From contig NC_057802.1 of the NCBI RefSeq assembly GCF_018294505.1, positions 554,429,712 to 554,493,711 of the forward strand: a DNA stretch of 64,000 nt, written 5' to 3'. The notes beneath the pieces are model-generated. The model was not told the origin of the DNA. It saw nothing but the letters and a program-made list of their open reading frames with translations, and made no database searches. The DNA is from Triticum aestivum (lineage: Eukaryota > Streptophyta > Magnoliopsida > Poales > Poaceae). A program made the position numbers and the translations under genes. Shown one piece after another: positions 1 to 11,930 of the stretch; positions within the stretch are counted from its first letter, which is position 1, and each line of letters begins with the position of its first letter.

Positions 1-454
1 GAGACCGACACGACACCCCGACCCCCGACACCTCCCGAAAAGGTGTTCTTTGGCCTTCTAGAAGCCGACGGGGTCATATATTTGTGAATTATTAGTTAGG
101 TCATATATCTTTCGATTTTGTTATGAAAAACATCATATATAATTGTGTTGATCGGGTAGTTTTAAATGTGCAGTTGTTTCATCGCTGCGAGGTTTGGTGT
201 TCGACGACCTCGCCGTGCGTTTGACGAGCTCTGCCCCTTCGTTCGTGGGTGAGCACAAATGACATGTCCTCCTCCCCCATAATTATTTGATCTATTCCGA
301 TGAAACTTCATAGCTAGCTACATATGTGTCTTGAATCATCAGTATGCGTAACCAATATGTGTCTCCCGTTCGAAAGCGTCATAGTTATAAATATGCATGC
401 ATTTGCATATTTATAACCTTGATTCTTTCGAATTGTCCAACGCTATCCATGGAC

Positions 455-677
455 AGCCCGAGTATGTTTAGATTGGGTTCGTTTTCCCATATGCTTTGCT
501 CCGGATCCGACGCATAAATTTCGTCAGTGCCTCCCCTGTTGTTCTCCGGGTACACATCCTCTTTGTTTATTGCAGAGACGTGTATCAGGAGAACAGCGGG
601 GAGGTGCTGCCGAAATTTTGCGTAGGATCCGGAGCATAGCATGGGAAAATGAACCCAATCTAAACATACTCGGGTGG
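455..677. repeat. Long imperfect inverted repeat (hairpin) upstream of the E0 transposase
   Basis: Left arm about 455-555 and right arm about 580-677, separated by a loop of some 24 bp. The right arm read on the minus strand matches the left arm closely over about 100 bp: both contain AAACATACTCGGG or its complement, GGATCCGGAGCA and GGAGAAC. A transcript through it could fold into a near-perfect stem. It sits about 140 bp before the transposase start. Whether it is a 5' exon, a nested small hairpin element or a small-RNA source cannot be decided from sequence. Confidence 0.75.
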
Positions 678-816
678 GATTAGGACCTATCATTACCTAT
701 TAGAGTGTAGGTTGCATGGACGTAATAAAATTGACAAAGTAGATCAACTGATGAATACATACATGGTGAATTATATATATATATTTGTTGTGTGTCTAGT
801 AGCTCTGAAAGTCAAG

Positions 817-3800
817 ATGAGTGATCGTGCGTGGATGTACACCGGTCACATTGGTCAGAACAAATAGAGCACTGAATGGTTCACAAAAACCAAGGGGTTT
901 GTGCGAACCGCATTTGCAAATGGCCAGAGGAAAACCTGGTGCCCCTGTATACGGTGCGGCAATTGGGAAAAGAGGACAGAGGCTGAAATGGGCAAACACC
1001 TGCAGAAGAGTGGTTTTACGCCCGATTATACGGTGTGGACATTTCATGGTGAGTCTGCCCAACGTGACCGAGCTGAGGTGGATCGTCGTCGCACCGACGA
1101 GCATGGTACCGGGATGGAAAACATGGTGCAAGACTTTGATGATGCTCGGGATTCGGACGAGCAGATGGAGGAATCTGCAAAGGCCTTCAATGAAATGTTG
1201 GAGTCTTCAAAACGTCCGCTCCATGAGCACATTGAGCTTTGTCAGTTGGATGCCATCTCACAAGTAATGGCTCTGAAGGCTCAGTTCAACTTGGGCAGAG
1301 AATGCTACGATGCAATGATGACAGTATTTGGACGCTTTCTACCCAAAGGCCATGTAATGCCTGCAAACCTATACCAGTCGGACAAAATCCTCCGTGCACT
1401 GAAGATGCCCTATGATAAGATACATGCCGGTGAGAAAGGATGTGTCTTGTTTAGGCTTGACTATGCGGACTTGAACTATTGTCCTATTTGCAAGTCTTCC
1501 AGGTATGTTGTGGTAGACAACGGTATGGGTGAGAAGACACAGACCAAAATCCCCGTTAGTGTTCTTTGGTATATGCCAATCGTACCAAGACTTCAACGTC
1601 TTTTCATGGTCGAAGAGACGGCCAGACAGATGACATGGCACAAAACGGGCAAAAGAACCGAACTAGATGCAGATGGGAATCTGATGATTGTACACACATC
1701 GGATGGTGTTGCGTGGAAAAAGTTTGATGAATTACATGGTGACAAAGCGGCAGATACGAGGCATCCTCGAGTCGGCATCAGCACGGATGGGTTCAGTGTG
1801 TTTGGTATGACGGCAGCCCAATACAGTTGTTGGCCCGTATTTGTCTTTCCACTCAATCTCCCCCCCCCGGACAGATTATGCAAAGAAAGAACATTTTCCT
1901 GACGTTGATAATTCCAGGGCCCAACTATCCGGGGAAAAATATGAATGTGTACATGCAACCGCTTAAGGACGAATTGCAAGAAGCCTGGGATAATGGGTTC
2001 AAGACATACGATGCCTATAGCAAACGGAACTTCATAATGCGTGTCTGGTACATGTACTCGACGCATGACTTGCCGGCGTATGCGCTATTCGTTGGCTGGT
2101 GTGTGCATGGAAGGTTCCCGTGCCCCACATGCAAGGGAGCTCTTGAGTTTCGTTGGCTTCAGGCCGGTCGCAAGTTTTCTTGCTTCGACATGCATAGAGA
2201 GTTCCTGAATCCTCGCCATAAGTTCAGGAAAGACAAGAAGAACTTCATCAGAGGTAGAGTTGTCAAAAACTCTGCACCACATGCATTGACAGGCCAACAG
2301 ACCCTGGATCAGTTAAACGCTCTCGAGCCAGATCCCGAGCGTCCAGGGTACTTCAAGGGGTATAATTCTAAGCACGCCTGGACTCACAAAACATGCTTAT
2401 GGGATCTGCCTTACTTCAAAGACCTCCTTTGCCCACACAACATCGACGTGATGCACACTGAGAAGAATATCGCCGAGGCACTTTTTGGTACATTGTTCGG
2501 CATAGATGGGAAGTCAAAGGATAATACTAAGGCTAGAGTCGATCTGGAGGCGCTATGTGATAGGCCGTTACAAAACATGAAAGAACCGAAAGGAAAGCAG
2601 AACTGGACGAAGCCAAAGGCATGGTTCAATCTTGGAAGGCCGGCTATGAGGGAAATTATCTTGTGGGTGAAAATGCAGTTGATGTTCCCCGATGGGTATG
2701 CAGCGAATCTACAGAGGGGAGCCAGTCTTGATAAATTGAAGATATTTGGTCTCAAGAGTCATGATTGGCACATATGGATTGAGCGGGTAATGCCGGTGAT
2801 GTTGCGTGGCTTCATCCCTGAGGATGAATGGCTAGTACTGGCAGAACTCAGCTATTTCTTCCGTGTTCTTTGTGCGAAAGAACTATCGCCTGGCGTGCTA
2901 GAAGAAATGGAAGAGTTGGCGCCGGAGTTGATCTGCAAGTTAGAGAAGATCTTTCCACCGGGCTTCTTTAATCCAATGCAACATTTGATTTTGCATCTCC
3001 CGACCGAGGCAAGATTGGGGGGGCCCGTGCAAAATCGTTGGTGCTACCCAACTGAGAGGATGCAGAAGACGCTTCGACAAAAATGTAAAAATAAACGTAG
3101 AATTGAAGCATCGATGGCTGAGGCATTCATCACTGAGGAGGCGGCAAACTTCGTGACAGCACACTACGAAGCCAAAAATCGTCATTTGCATAATCCGAAG
3201 CCTCGGTACAATGCTGACGACCCTAAAAAGGGTGGATCCAACCTCAGCCTATTCAAAGGGAATCTCGCACCAGCCAGTGTTTCAAATCCAGTATCTTTGG
3301 ATAACGAACAATGGCGGACCATTTCGTTGTATATCTTCAACAACCTGATAGAAGTGCGGCCGTACATCGAGTAAGTTCTCGGTACATAGTTTCGCAACTT
3401 CTATTTCCTTTGAACTGCTCTTATTCCTGGATATTTCATACAGTCGATACGTCGCCTTATTCTCGTATGGAGCGGTGATCCAAAAGGATTCTGTCGAAGA
3501 GTATGAGCTTCTCGCAAAGCAAGGTGGCGGCTATCCCGGTTTCATCTCTTGGTTCAAACAAACGGTAATTTCTATTAGACTTGTAGGCTAATTTGTAGGC
3601 GGCTATCCCGGTTTCATTCGCTAATTTGTGCGTAATGCAACAATCCTTTCATATTAAACTTGTAGGCTAATTCAGAGTCTATGGACGCCGAATTGAGACA
3701 AGTCGCTAATGGTTTTGACTATAAGGTCCGTTCATTTGACAAATACGACATCAACGGGTATCGCTTTCGTACCTATGGCAAAGAGCTATCTATGGCCGAC

Positions 3801-4481
3801 CGAAAGTCTACAAATTGTTGTGTATCTGCTATCGGCGAAGGAGGTACCGAGTATTATGGGAGAGTTGAAGCAATTTATGAACTTCTATTCTATGGTGAAA
3901 ACCCACCGAATGTCGTAGTCTTCAAATGTTATTGGTTTCAGCCGAAGGAGACTAGAAGAACTCATGAACATATAGGGCTAGTTGAAATCAACCAAAGCAC
4001 CCATTTAGATGTTCCTGATGTCTATATTACGGCTCAACAGGCGACCCAAGTATTCTATCTACCGTGGGCCTGCCAAACTAATCCAAATCTGAAAGGTTGG
4101 GATGTCGTTTATGAAGTGCCGCCACGTGCTAGACTATCTCCCCCAAAGGAAGAGGATTATGAACCTCACATTAACCCAGACACATATGAAGGAGAATTCT
4201 TCCAAGAGACACGTCTTTCCAAAAAGCGTTTCAAGAACCGCTATACTTCACCCCAAAACATTGAAGTAGACAGCGACAGTGAATCCGACATCACCCCAGA
4301 GGAGGAACAAGAAGAGCCGGAACAAGAAGAGGTTACTGCTGCGGATGACCTGTCATTGCTTGACCGATTACGTCAAGGTGGCCTTGCACATGTTGATGCC
4401 ACTGAACCCTATGAGCCCGTCATTGATTATAGTGATGATGATGATTATGCATTTATTGATGATACTGATCGAGATTATTAG
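817..4481 (+). pseudogene. TNP2-type CACTA transposase, broken
   Basis: Catalyses excision and insertion in intact CACTA elements. The start ATG at 817 opens the transposase-associated domain (WMYTGH near the start, CPCIRCGNW further on). A TAG at 865-867 interrupts it after 16 codons. The Transposase_21 core follows (VLWYMPIVPRLQRLFM, GISTDGFSVFGM, then NIDVMHTEKN). A frameshift lies in a run of nine C at 1860-1868: the frame in use upstream ends soon after, and the conserved protein continues in another frame from about 1866. Next come a DUF4218-like region (LSYFFRVLCAKEL, FNPMQHLILHLP) and a DUF4216-like region (VVVFKCYWFQP). Exons fit 817-3370, 3444-3564 and about 3678-4481 with GT-AG borders; the tail is acidic. 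Similarity to the TNP2 family is strong. One stop plus one frameshift make it non-functional as read, though the C-run should be checked for sequence error. Confidence 0.9.
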
Positions 4482-4618
4482 TAGTGTCAGGTATTAAATT
4501 TTTTAATGTTGTACTTGATGATGATACACTTAAGTGATACACATATTATTATTCATGTCGGTCTTTTTTTTATGTTGTACTAATTTCGTTTACTGTTTGT
4601 CATGGCAGGTGTTGAAAG

Positions 4619-7080
4619 ATGGTGGGCGCTGGTCGGGAGCGCGCCAAGGCCCCTTCTTCCTCGGCGCGTGGTCTGAGGTCTTCGATTCCAGACGTACCTC
4701 TTCGCCGAGCGTTGCTGGACAGTATGTCCACACCGCCGGGCCCTTCTTCGTCCACCGCGGTGCCCAGCAGGGGACGAGGTAGGAAGAGAGGAGGTGGGGC
4801 ACGTGGTCGCGGGAGAGGAGGTAGGGTGACTGCTAGGGCGCCTTCCTCGCCGCCACCCCCAGCTGTTTCACCCGAGCACGTGACTGCTAGGGTGGACTCG
4901 TCCGAGGAGGAGGCTACACGGACTCCGGTCCACGAGCCTCCGGTCCACGGGTCTTGGGCCCACGAGCCTCGGGTCGACTGGCCTTCGGCCCACGAGAGTT
5001 CGGCCCACGAGACCCCGGAGGAGCACACGTCCGGATGGGGTACCTGGCCGGATCAGCCCGAGGAGCCGAGTGGCCATGCTGATGATGGCGGGGAGCCGAC
5101 TGATCTTGAGGAGGAGGGTGGCACCGTCTACCAGCGTGGTGCTACACGGCTCCCGTCCGTGCCGGCGACCCGCGAGCAGAGGTGGTTGATCTTCCCTGAT
5201 GGGGAGAGGTACGTAAGTGCATTTAATATTTTTGTACCTTCTGCATTCACGTTTCTTCAAATAACTAATGCGTTGGCCTTGTCATGCTGCAGGGGTTGGG
5301 ACCACCATCATAGTGTCCGCCGGCCCAACTCCGTCCTTGGAGTTCTTTGCCGGCAAAACTTCCCGGGGTTTGTCACGTTGCCTGGTGAGGGTCGGCTTCC
5401 AGAGCTTGGGTTGAGCTGGGAGCACTACGTGGCTGCCCCGGCCCCGCCGGATGTCATTATCGACGGTGTCGTGTGCGACACGAGGGCAGACATGGTGATC
5501 AGGACGTTCTGGGTAATTTCTCCTTTACACATTTCAAAATCTTCAACTAGCTAGTTATTAATTGTACTAATCAATATTGTCTCATTTGATTGCAGACATT
5601 CTACAGGTGTGAGGAGGGATACGAGGAGGACTGCGCAAATGTTATCCAGAACGTCTGCAAGCGCCTACTCCAGAACTTACGGCACGAGGCTCGGGTGCAG
5701 GCTGTTCGAGACTACTACGCCTTGCGTGGTATCAAGAAGACCAAGCCGGCGTGCCGCGATAAGTTCCTGAGTAAGGAGCAGTACATGAAGGTAATTCTTA
5801 AGGCCTTCTACTTAAGTTCCTTCATTTAGTAATTCTTAGCCGTAGCGCTCAAGTTTCTATTTGCTAACTTAGGCGCCTCCGAGATGGTGTGCGGATCGGA
5901 TGGATTGTTGGGAGGTGTTGGTCGATGAGTGGTGCTCACAAGAATGGCTAGCCCTCCACAACCAGGCCAAGGACAAACGTGCCCAAATGGAAGGTGTGCC
6001 ACACCATCAAGGCAGCTCCAACTTATATCAGTTCGGGCGCAACTGGGTATGTGGTTTGCTTCATGATTCATGCAATTCATTCATCATGCTAGCTTGAGCC
6101 CTTTAATTACTAATTTTCATTGTTTCTCTCTTTCAGGCACGCCACAATAAGGCGGATAAGGTGCCAGAGGTGTACGACCTGTATGCCATGGCCCACACTG
6201 GCTCTTACAAGAAAGTCAAGGCTTTCTCTCAGTCTGACCTCGATGATGCAAACAACTTCACCAACATCTCCTCCCACAACAAGCTCGTGAGATATAGAGA
6301 TGAGGGGAAGGCGAGGAAAGGGGAGGACTTTAACCCGAGCCAGGGTCCCATTGATCCAGAGCTGGTGATGATATCTGGTGGCGGGAGGTCCCATGGCTCC
6401 ATAGCCATTGGAGATGGACTTATCCGTTGTCCTAGCACTCTCCCGGAGATCAAGGCGCGCCAGTCGAGCTCCGCTCCTGAGATAAGGCCTCGTGAACGGC
6501 CAGTGCAACTCGCCATCAAGGTTAGTGATACGTACTCAGTTATCTTTCTCCATTACATTGTGTGCGCTTCCATCAATGATTACAAATGGTCATGTGAGTG
6601 GTGTTGCAGGCTGCTATACAGACTGAGAGAGATAGAACGGAGAAACTTCTGGCGGAGGCGGCGGAGAGGCAGCGGGAGATGGAGGAGAGGACGAGAAAGA
6701 TGATGGAGGAGGAGAGGGCACGGAATGACATGCAGGCAAGGGCCATGTACGAGCTCCTTGTGGTAAGTTTCTTCTGCAGATTACTTGCTAGTCTTAACAT
6801 TTGAGTCTCATTACTAACTAGTATGACTCTGTTCTGAAAACCAAATGTGCAGTCTGTGTGCGAGAAGTCCGGTCAGCCCGCTCCGCCGATGCCAGTGATT
6901 GCTCCTGGGAGCACGGTGAGTTTAGTTTGAATGGACATTACTTGGTAGTCTTAACATTTGAGTGTCGTAATGCTAACGAGACATTGGAAATGATCTTTGG
7001 TGCAGCTTAACTCCAGAAACGCATCGCACGATCCTTCTCCAGGTAGCGGCACTAGCCACCCCGCTCCTACACCTCCCTGA
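4619..7080 (+). CDS. TNPA-like second gene of CACTA E0, intact, eight exons
   Basis: I assembled eight exons with GT-AG borders and consistent phase: 4619-5208, 5293-5512, 5596-5790, 5873-6046, 6137-6520, 6610-6762, 6853-6915 and 7006-7080. They give 617 codons and a TGA stop. The N-terminal third is Ser/Pro/Gly/Arg-rich with repeated HEP/HES-type units (disordered). The middle resembles the plant transposase Ptta/En/Spm family (Transposase_24): RWCADRMDCWEVLVDEWCS, then EWLALHNQ and MEGVPHHQGSSNLYQF. Residues from exon 6 (TERDRTEKLLAEAAERQREM and onward) form a charged coiled coil. In En/Spm such proteins bind subterminal motifs and help bring the ends together; the likely targets here are the TTTGCCGTC motifs at 8230-8765. 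It starts 137 bp after the transposase stop. The frame is open although the transposase is dead, so a role in trans is possible. Confidence 0.85.
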
Positions 7081-7097
7081 TCACGGTAAGTTTCTCT

Positions 7098-7830
7098 AGT
7101 GTTTTGCTTAACAAATGCATAAAGACCTAGACTTAGCTTTATTTCCTCCAATATGCTTACCATAATGACCTAGAGTTAGCTTATTTTCCTCCAAAATGAC
7201 CCATTTTACCTAGGTTAGCTTATAAATGATGCAGTTCATCCAAGTTAGCTCAAAAATGACCCATTTTACCTACATTAGCTCCTAAATGATCCATTTTACC
7301 TACGTTAGCTTTAAAATGGCCCATTTCACCTAGGTTAACTCCAAAATGACCCATCTTACCTAGGTTATCTCATAAACGATCCATTTCAACTAATTTAGCT
7401 CATAAACGATCCATTTGACCTAAGTGAGCTAAAAAACGATCCATTTCACCTAAATTAGCTCTTAAATGATCCATTTCACCTAAGTTAGCTCAAAAAGATC
7501 CATTTCAACTAAATTAGCTCTAAAATGACCCATTTTACGTAGATGAGCTCCTAAATGATCCATTTTACCTACGTTAGCTTTAAAATGACCCATTTCACCT
7601 AGGTTAGCTCCAAAATGACCCATTTCACCTAGGTTAGCTCCAAAATGACCCATTTCACCTTACTTAGCTCAAAAACGATGCCCTTCACCTTAGTTAGCTC
7701 ATAAACGACCCATTTCAACTAAGTTAGCTCATAAATGATCCATTTCAACTAAGTTAGCTCATAAACAACCCATTTCAACTTAGTTAGCTCATATATGATC
7801 CATTTCACCTAAGTTAGCTCATAAATGACA
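7098..7830. repeat. 30-bp tandem array in CACTA E0
   Basis: Some two dozen diverged copies of a unit of about 30 bp, with consensus close to CCATTTCACCTAAGTTAGCT followed by CATAAATGAT. Copies differ by scattered substitutions (CCTAGG, CCTACG, CAACTA variants). The array begins just after the stop of the second gene and ends before a CT-rich TTCTTGTTCTAGTC triplication at about 7836-7883. It is probably the 3' UTR and subterminal filler of the element. Confidence 0.9.
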
Positions 7831-8227
7831 TATACTTCTTGTTCTAGTCTTCTTCTTGTTCTAGTCTTCTTCTTGTTCTAGTCACCTATTTCTAACTTTC
7901 TTATTTACCATTTTGCAGATTTCATTCACTTGATGGAAGCTAGCTTGCTATGATGGAGTGCTTGCTTTTCCTTTGATGAAACTTTGCATTGTATCTAGCT
8001 TGCTATCTTCATGACACTTTGCATTGTAATATATATATGGATGGAACAATGTGTATGGATGGAACTTCCTTATGTATGAACAATGTGTATGGATGAAACT
8101 GATGTGATATGTGATATGAAACTTATGTGCTAGATATGTGTTGGATATGTGCTGGATATGAAACTTATATATGTGATATGTGCTGCAAATTGTGGGATTT
8201 AATAAAAAACAGAAAAAACAGACAATA

Positions 8228-8769
8228 TGCAGGCTCTTTGCCGTCTGCCACCGACGGCAAAGAGCCTTTGCCATCTGCCGCGGACGGCAAAGAAGCCACG
8301 TGGCAGCCAACTGTGCTTCCTGGGAGCTGACCCATTTGGTCAGTTTGCCTACAGTGGCAGACGGCAAAGACTTTGCCGTCCGTGGCAGACGGCAAAGAAC
8401 CTGCACTTTGCCATCAGTGGCAGACGGCAAAGAACCTGCCATCTAGTGACGTGTACATGACATCATAAGGCGGACGGCAAAGACCAAAGGCTCTTTGCCG
8501 TCTGCGGCGGACGGCAAAGGTCTGCCGTTAGCCACTTAACGGACTGACAGCGCAATTATTGCCGTCCGCCCTCTTTGCCGTCCGCCGCAGATGGCAAAGA
8601 GCCTTTGCCGTCCGCCGCCAGGAAGCAGACGGCAAAGCAGCTGTTTACCGTAGCCTTCTTTGCCGGAGCCTTTTGCCGTCCGCGGCTGACGGCAAAGGTC
8701 TTTGCCGTCCGCCTTTCGAGCCTTTGCCGTCCGCCATGGCAGACGGCAAAGTAGTTGTTTCCTGTAGTG
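8228..8769. repeat. 3' terminal region of CACTA E0 with TTTGCCGTC/GACGGCAAA motifs
   Basis: At least fifteen copies of TTTGCCGTC in either orientation are packed into about 530 bp, many as back-to-back inverted pairs (for example around 8235-8260 and 8570-8600). This is the expected architecture of a CACTA subterminal region that binds the TNPA-type protein. The block ends at the GTAGTG terminus at 8769. Short open frames here on both strands are artefacts of the repeated motif. Confidence 0.92.
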
Positions 8770-9262
8770 ATTGCTTGATTCCTGGAGTCCAATTACCATA
8801 GGCTATAATATTACTAACTTGTTATGATCCCTACTTGAAATATATTATTTGGTTGTGTATTTTCAGCATAATATTTTCTGCAAGTAAAGGATAACAACAC
8901 CATGCCTTGTTTACGAAAATGTCATACTAAATAATCTTCATTTTCTGTCATTCATTCATCTCTGTACTGTCAGTATGATGGAAAAATAATATTTTCACAT
9001 GAACATTTTAGCTATTACTCCTAACTCTTTAATTTCTTGAGTAACAGAAGCAGAGGCAGAAGAATGCCTTCTGGACTCAAAAGCCAACTTGATCTCAGCC
9101 GTTTGAAAAATATTGTTGTGGTTTTGGTTTGCAATATTAATTTTTGAACACCCAACTATGAAATCCTAGATCCGAAGCTGTGTTGCTAGGTTGCATTAGT
9201 TTAGGCATGTATATGACATTTTTTGATCTATATAAAATATTATGCTATTTATGTGGGACCAG
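8770..9262. other. AT-rich spacer, probably intronic, with start of a duplicated segment
   Basis: No gene is recognised. From about 8866 the sequence (TTTTCTGCAAGTAAAGGATAACAACACC) recurs at about 10090, and the stretch 9101-9245 recurs at 10228-10370, so this is the left copy of a local duplication of about 1.2 kb. It ends at the splice acceptor of the exon at 9263. Confidence 0.6.
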
Positions 9263-9853
9263 GTAGCTGCTCTGGCTCCTCAGACGGAGCAGGGGACGCC
9301 TCCTGTGCCCGAGCCTGTGGTCGTCGGCGATGTCAACAAAGAAGACGTTAGTCATCTATCTCCTTTAATTTTTTGTAAAATCCTAGGTGTGCTCTGGTCA
9401 ATCCTAGGTGTCAACCTAGATTCGTTAGATCCGTTAGGTTTCAGGGCGGATCCACATGGGTGCATGGGTGTGGGGGTCGGCTCCTCATTGTATAGGTTAT
9501 CTTTATTTAAGATCTACCAACCACTCGGATCTCATGGTTCTCGTGCATCCAAAATGTGTTGATGCCAAATTTTGATAGAGCAGCACCGGTATAGACGTAC
9601 AGTACTGCACCCGAATTTTTTTGGCCGAAATTTCTTATATATGGTACTTGACCGGCATGAAACTGTCCTTGCACAGCCATTTATGTGGGCCCCGGTAGCT
9701 GCTCTGGCTCCTCAGATGGAGCAGGTGTCCTCTGCCGCGGGTGACGCCTTCGGTGCCCGAGCCTGTGGTCACCGGCGACGTCAACAAAGACGACGTTAGT
9801 CATCTATCTCCTTTAGTTTTTTGTAAAATCCTAGGTGTGCTCTGGTCAGTCCT
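9244..9853. repeat. Direct duplication of an exon with flanking intron
   Basis: 9244-9412 and 9679-9853 are near copies: both read ATTTATGTGGG, then the GTAGCTGCTCTGGCTCCTCA exon start, the GTTAGTCATCTATCTCC donor side and TGTAAAATCCTAGGTGTGC. The second copy carries an insertion of about 20 bp inside the exon and a mutated acceptor. Confidence 0.85.
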
Positions 9854-10768
9854 TATCTCTATTTTTGGGGAAGGCCGGGGTTTCTTTTTATCTTTGATCG
9901 ATGGGCTCCATATCAATATTCTGTAGATGTGTTAGGTAACTAGCTAGGTTACATGTGTTGAGCCCTATATAGGCAATATTTTGATCTAGATAAATTATTC
10001 TACTAATAAATCCACCTAGGTTTGGTGACTGTGCTAATACAAATATGTAGCTTGACCTTGGAATTGAATTGCCTACGTAGGTGATTGTGAAAATATTTTC
10101 TGCAACTTAAGGATAACAACACCATGCCTTGTTTATGAAAATATCATATTGTATGGTCAGTACTGTCATTACGATTGACTAAGAATCTTTTCCCATGAAA
10201 ATTTTAGATATTACTCCCTCCATTTCAAAAATATTGTTGTGGTTTTAGTTTGCAATATAAATTTTTCAACACCCAAGTATGAAATCCTGGATCCGCAGCT
10301 GTGTAGCTAGATTACACTTATTGAGGCATGTATATGTCAGTTTTTGACCTATATAAATTATTCTGCTAATAATCCGGAACAGGTAGCTCCTCTGGCTCCT
10401 CTGCCGGAGCAAGTGGTAGCTCCTCAGCCTCAGCCGGGTGTTCGTCTGCCGCGGTTGTTGCCTCCCCTGCCCCCACCTGTGGTCGTCGCCGACGAGAACG
10501 AAGAAGAGGTTAGTCATCTATCCCCTTTATTTTTTTATTTTTTTATTTTGTAATATCCTAGGTTTTCTCTGGTCAGTACAAGGCAAATAAGGTATTAAAA
10601 TGTTGAGTACATGTTTGGTTGCACTTGATCGATCTTTGGTTTAAATGTTCCATAAGTGGCTGTGGCAATGATTTTAAACATTGATTATCTCTAAGCAATG
10701 GCTATTTTAGAAAGAAATTGAATATCATCAATGTTTTACTTGAGTTGTTTTAATTAGTTCTTTTGTAT

Positions 10769-11326
10769 GGTTTTTATCATTTATGCCACCAGTTGTATCC
10801 CACTACTCCATTTTTCCTTAGAAGTTACAGCCGCTCAAAAATGCCATCGATTCGTGAGATGCTTACTCAAAAATTCCATTCGATGTATCAAAAATGCCAT
10901 CGTTCCGTTAGACGTTTGCTCAATAATGCCATTAGACATTGTTATTTTCATTTAAAACTTGTTGACCATCCAATATGACAAAAAAAAGCCCAGGCCCACA
11001 TTTCAGTTCTCTCTATCTCACAATGATAAGTGTGGCCCCACTTTTGAGGAGTAAGTAAGCGAATAATTTTACAGGAAAATAAGAACGCTGTTGGGATCAA
11101 GTGGGCCCACACTTTATTGTAGTGAGATAGAGGGAGAGCTGGCATGTTGGTCCATAGGTATTGGTGCCATTATAGCATGTCAAGATAGATTTCATATCAC
11201 AATAATGATGTGCAGTGGCATTTTTGAGCATGTGTCTAACGAAGCGATGGCTTTTTTTAGCAGTAGAAATTCCTGGTGGTGATACTTAGTTGTGGGACAC
11301 AACTGGTGGCATAAATGATAAAAACC
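10769..11326. mobile_element. Long-TIR MITE, Mutator-like by appearance, within an intron
   Basis: The left end GGTTTTTATCATTTATGCCA and the right end TGGCATAAATGATAAAAACC are inverted copies. The inverted similarity continues inward (CAGTTGT.TCCCACTA against TAGTTGTGGGACACAACTG, then AAAAATGCCATCG against CGATGGC) for well over 40 bp. Flanks are T-rich (CTTTTGTAT on the left, CTTTTTTGT on the right), a possible but imperfect 9-bp target duplication. It has no coding capacity and lies in the last intron of the decayed zf-XS gene. Confidence 0.75.
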
Positions 11327-11659
11327 CTTTTTTGTAAGTACAACATTTGGGATCACTTATTGTCAGAATTCATAATAATTAACTACTTTACCTAGAACGT
11401 TGAATGGTTCAGGAACATTGATGGGTGGGGTATCGATCAACAGGGGAAACTTCCACGACGATAACATGTGGACTTTCAATATCCATCATCATAAGCACAC
11501 AAAATTCTAACCCTAAATAGATACAACTCACGAGCTATTTTATCTAGTCATGCATGTAAGTTATAAGTCTTTTTTTTGCATTAGTACATCTGTATGCTGC
11601 TCTGCCATGTTACATCATCAGTTCATGCATTTTTACGTAACAAGTGAATTTTGTTGCAC

Positions 11660-11930
11660 TAAAGGCTGTTTGGTTTGTGACTAACTTTGCCAAAGATTGC
11701 CATACCTAAGGTTAGGCAAGTTTGACCAACTTAAGTGAGTGTTTGGTTCCAGCCACACCTTAGGCAAGCCACACTTGGGTCCCACATGGCATACACACAA
11801 AAAGTGTGGCAAGGTTCCCTTAGGCTTGCCAACTTGTGGCTCTCATTTTGATGAACTAACCTTAGGCAAGCTTGGGAAAAATGTGTGGCAAAATGTGGCA
11901 ATGCTAGTGCTCTCTTCGACATGTATGGTT
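11660..11930. repeat. Probable MITE-derived fragment
   Basis: AGGCTGTTTGGTTTGTGACT opens a stretch rich in TTAGGCAAG/TTGCCA words (CACCTTAGGCAAGCC, CCTTAGGCTTGCC, AACCTTAGGCAAGC). Grass MITEs often begin with a GGCTGTTTGGTT-type word. No matching opposite end was found, so it is either truncated or wrongly classed. Confidence 0.35.

Larger units (their letters stand above)
1..8769 (+). mobile_element. CACTA (En/Spm) DNA transposon E0, 3' part
   Basis: The 5' end lies outside the window. The 3' end is seen directly: the last bases GTTTCCTGTAGTG are the reverse complement of a CACTACAGGAAAC terminus, followed by ATT, which would be the right-hand 3-bp target duplication (the left copy is not visible). 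Inside are two plus-strand genes in usual CACTA order: a TNP2-type transposase (817-4481), then a TNPA-like gene (4619-7080). A 30-bp tandem array and a dense subterminal motif block follow. The transposase is broken, so this copy would need help in trans to move, although its second gene is open. Confidence 0.92.

Noticed and set aside
11108..11122. TTTATTGTAGTG, which equals the inverted end of E3
   Set aside because: It lies inside the MITE at 10769-11326, is far from E3 and has no subterminal motifs beside it; a chance match.
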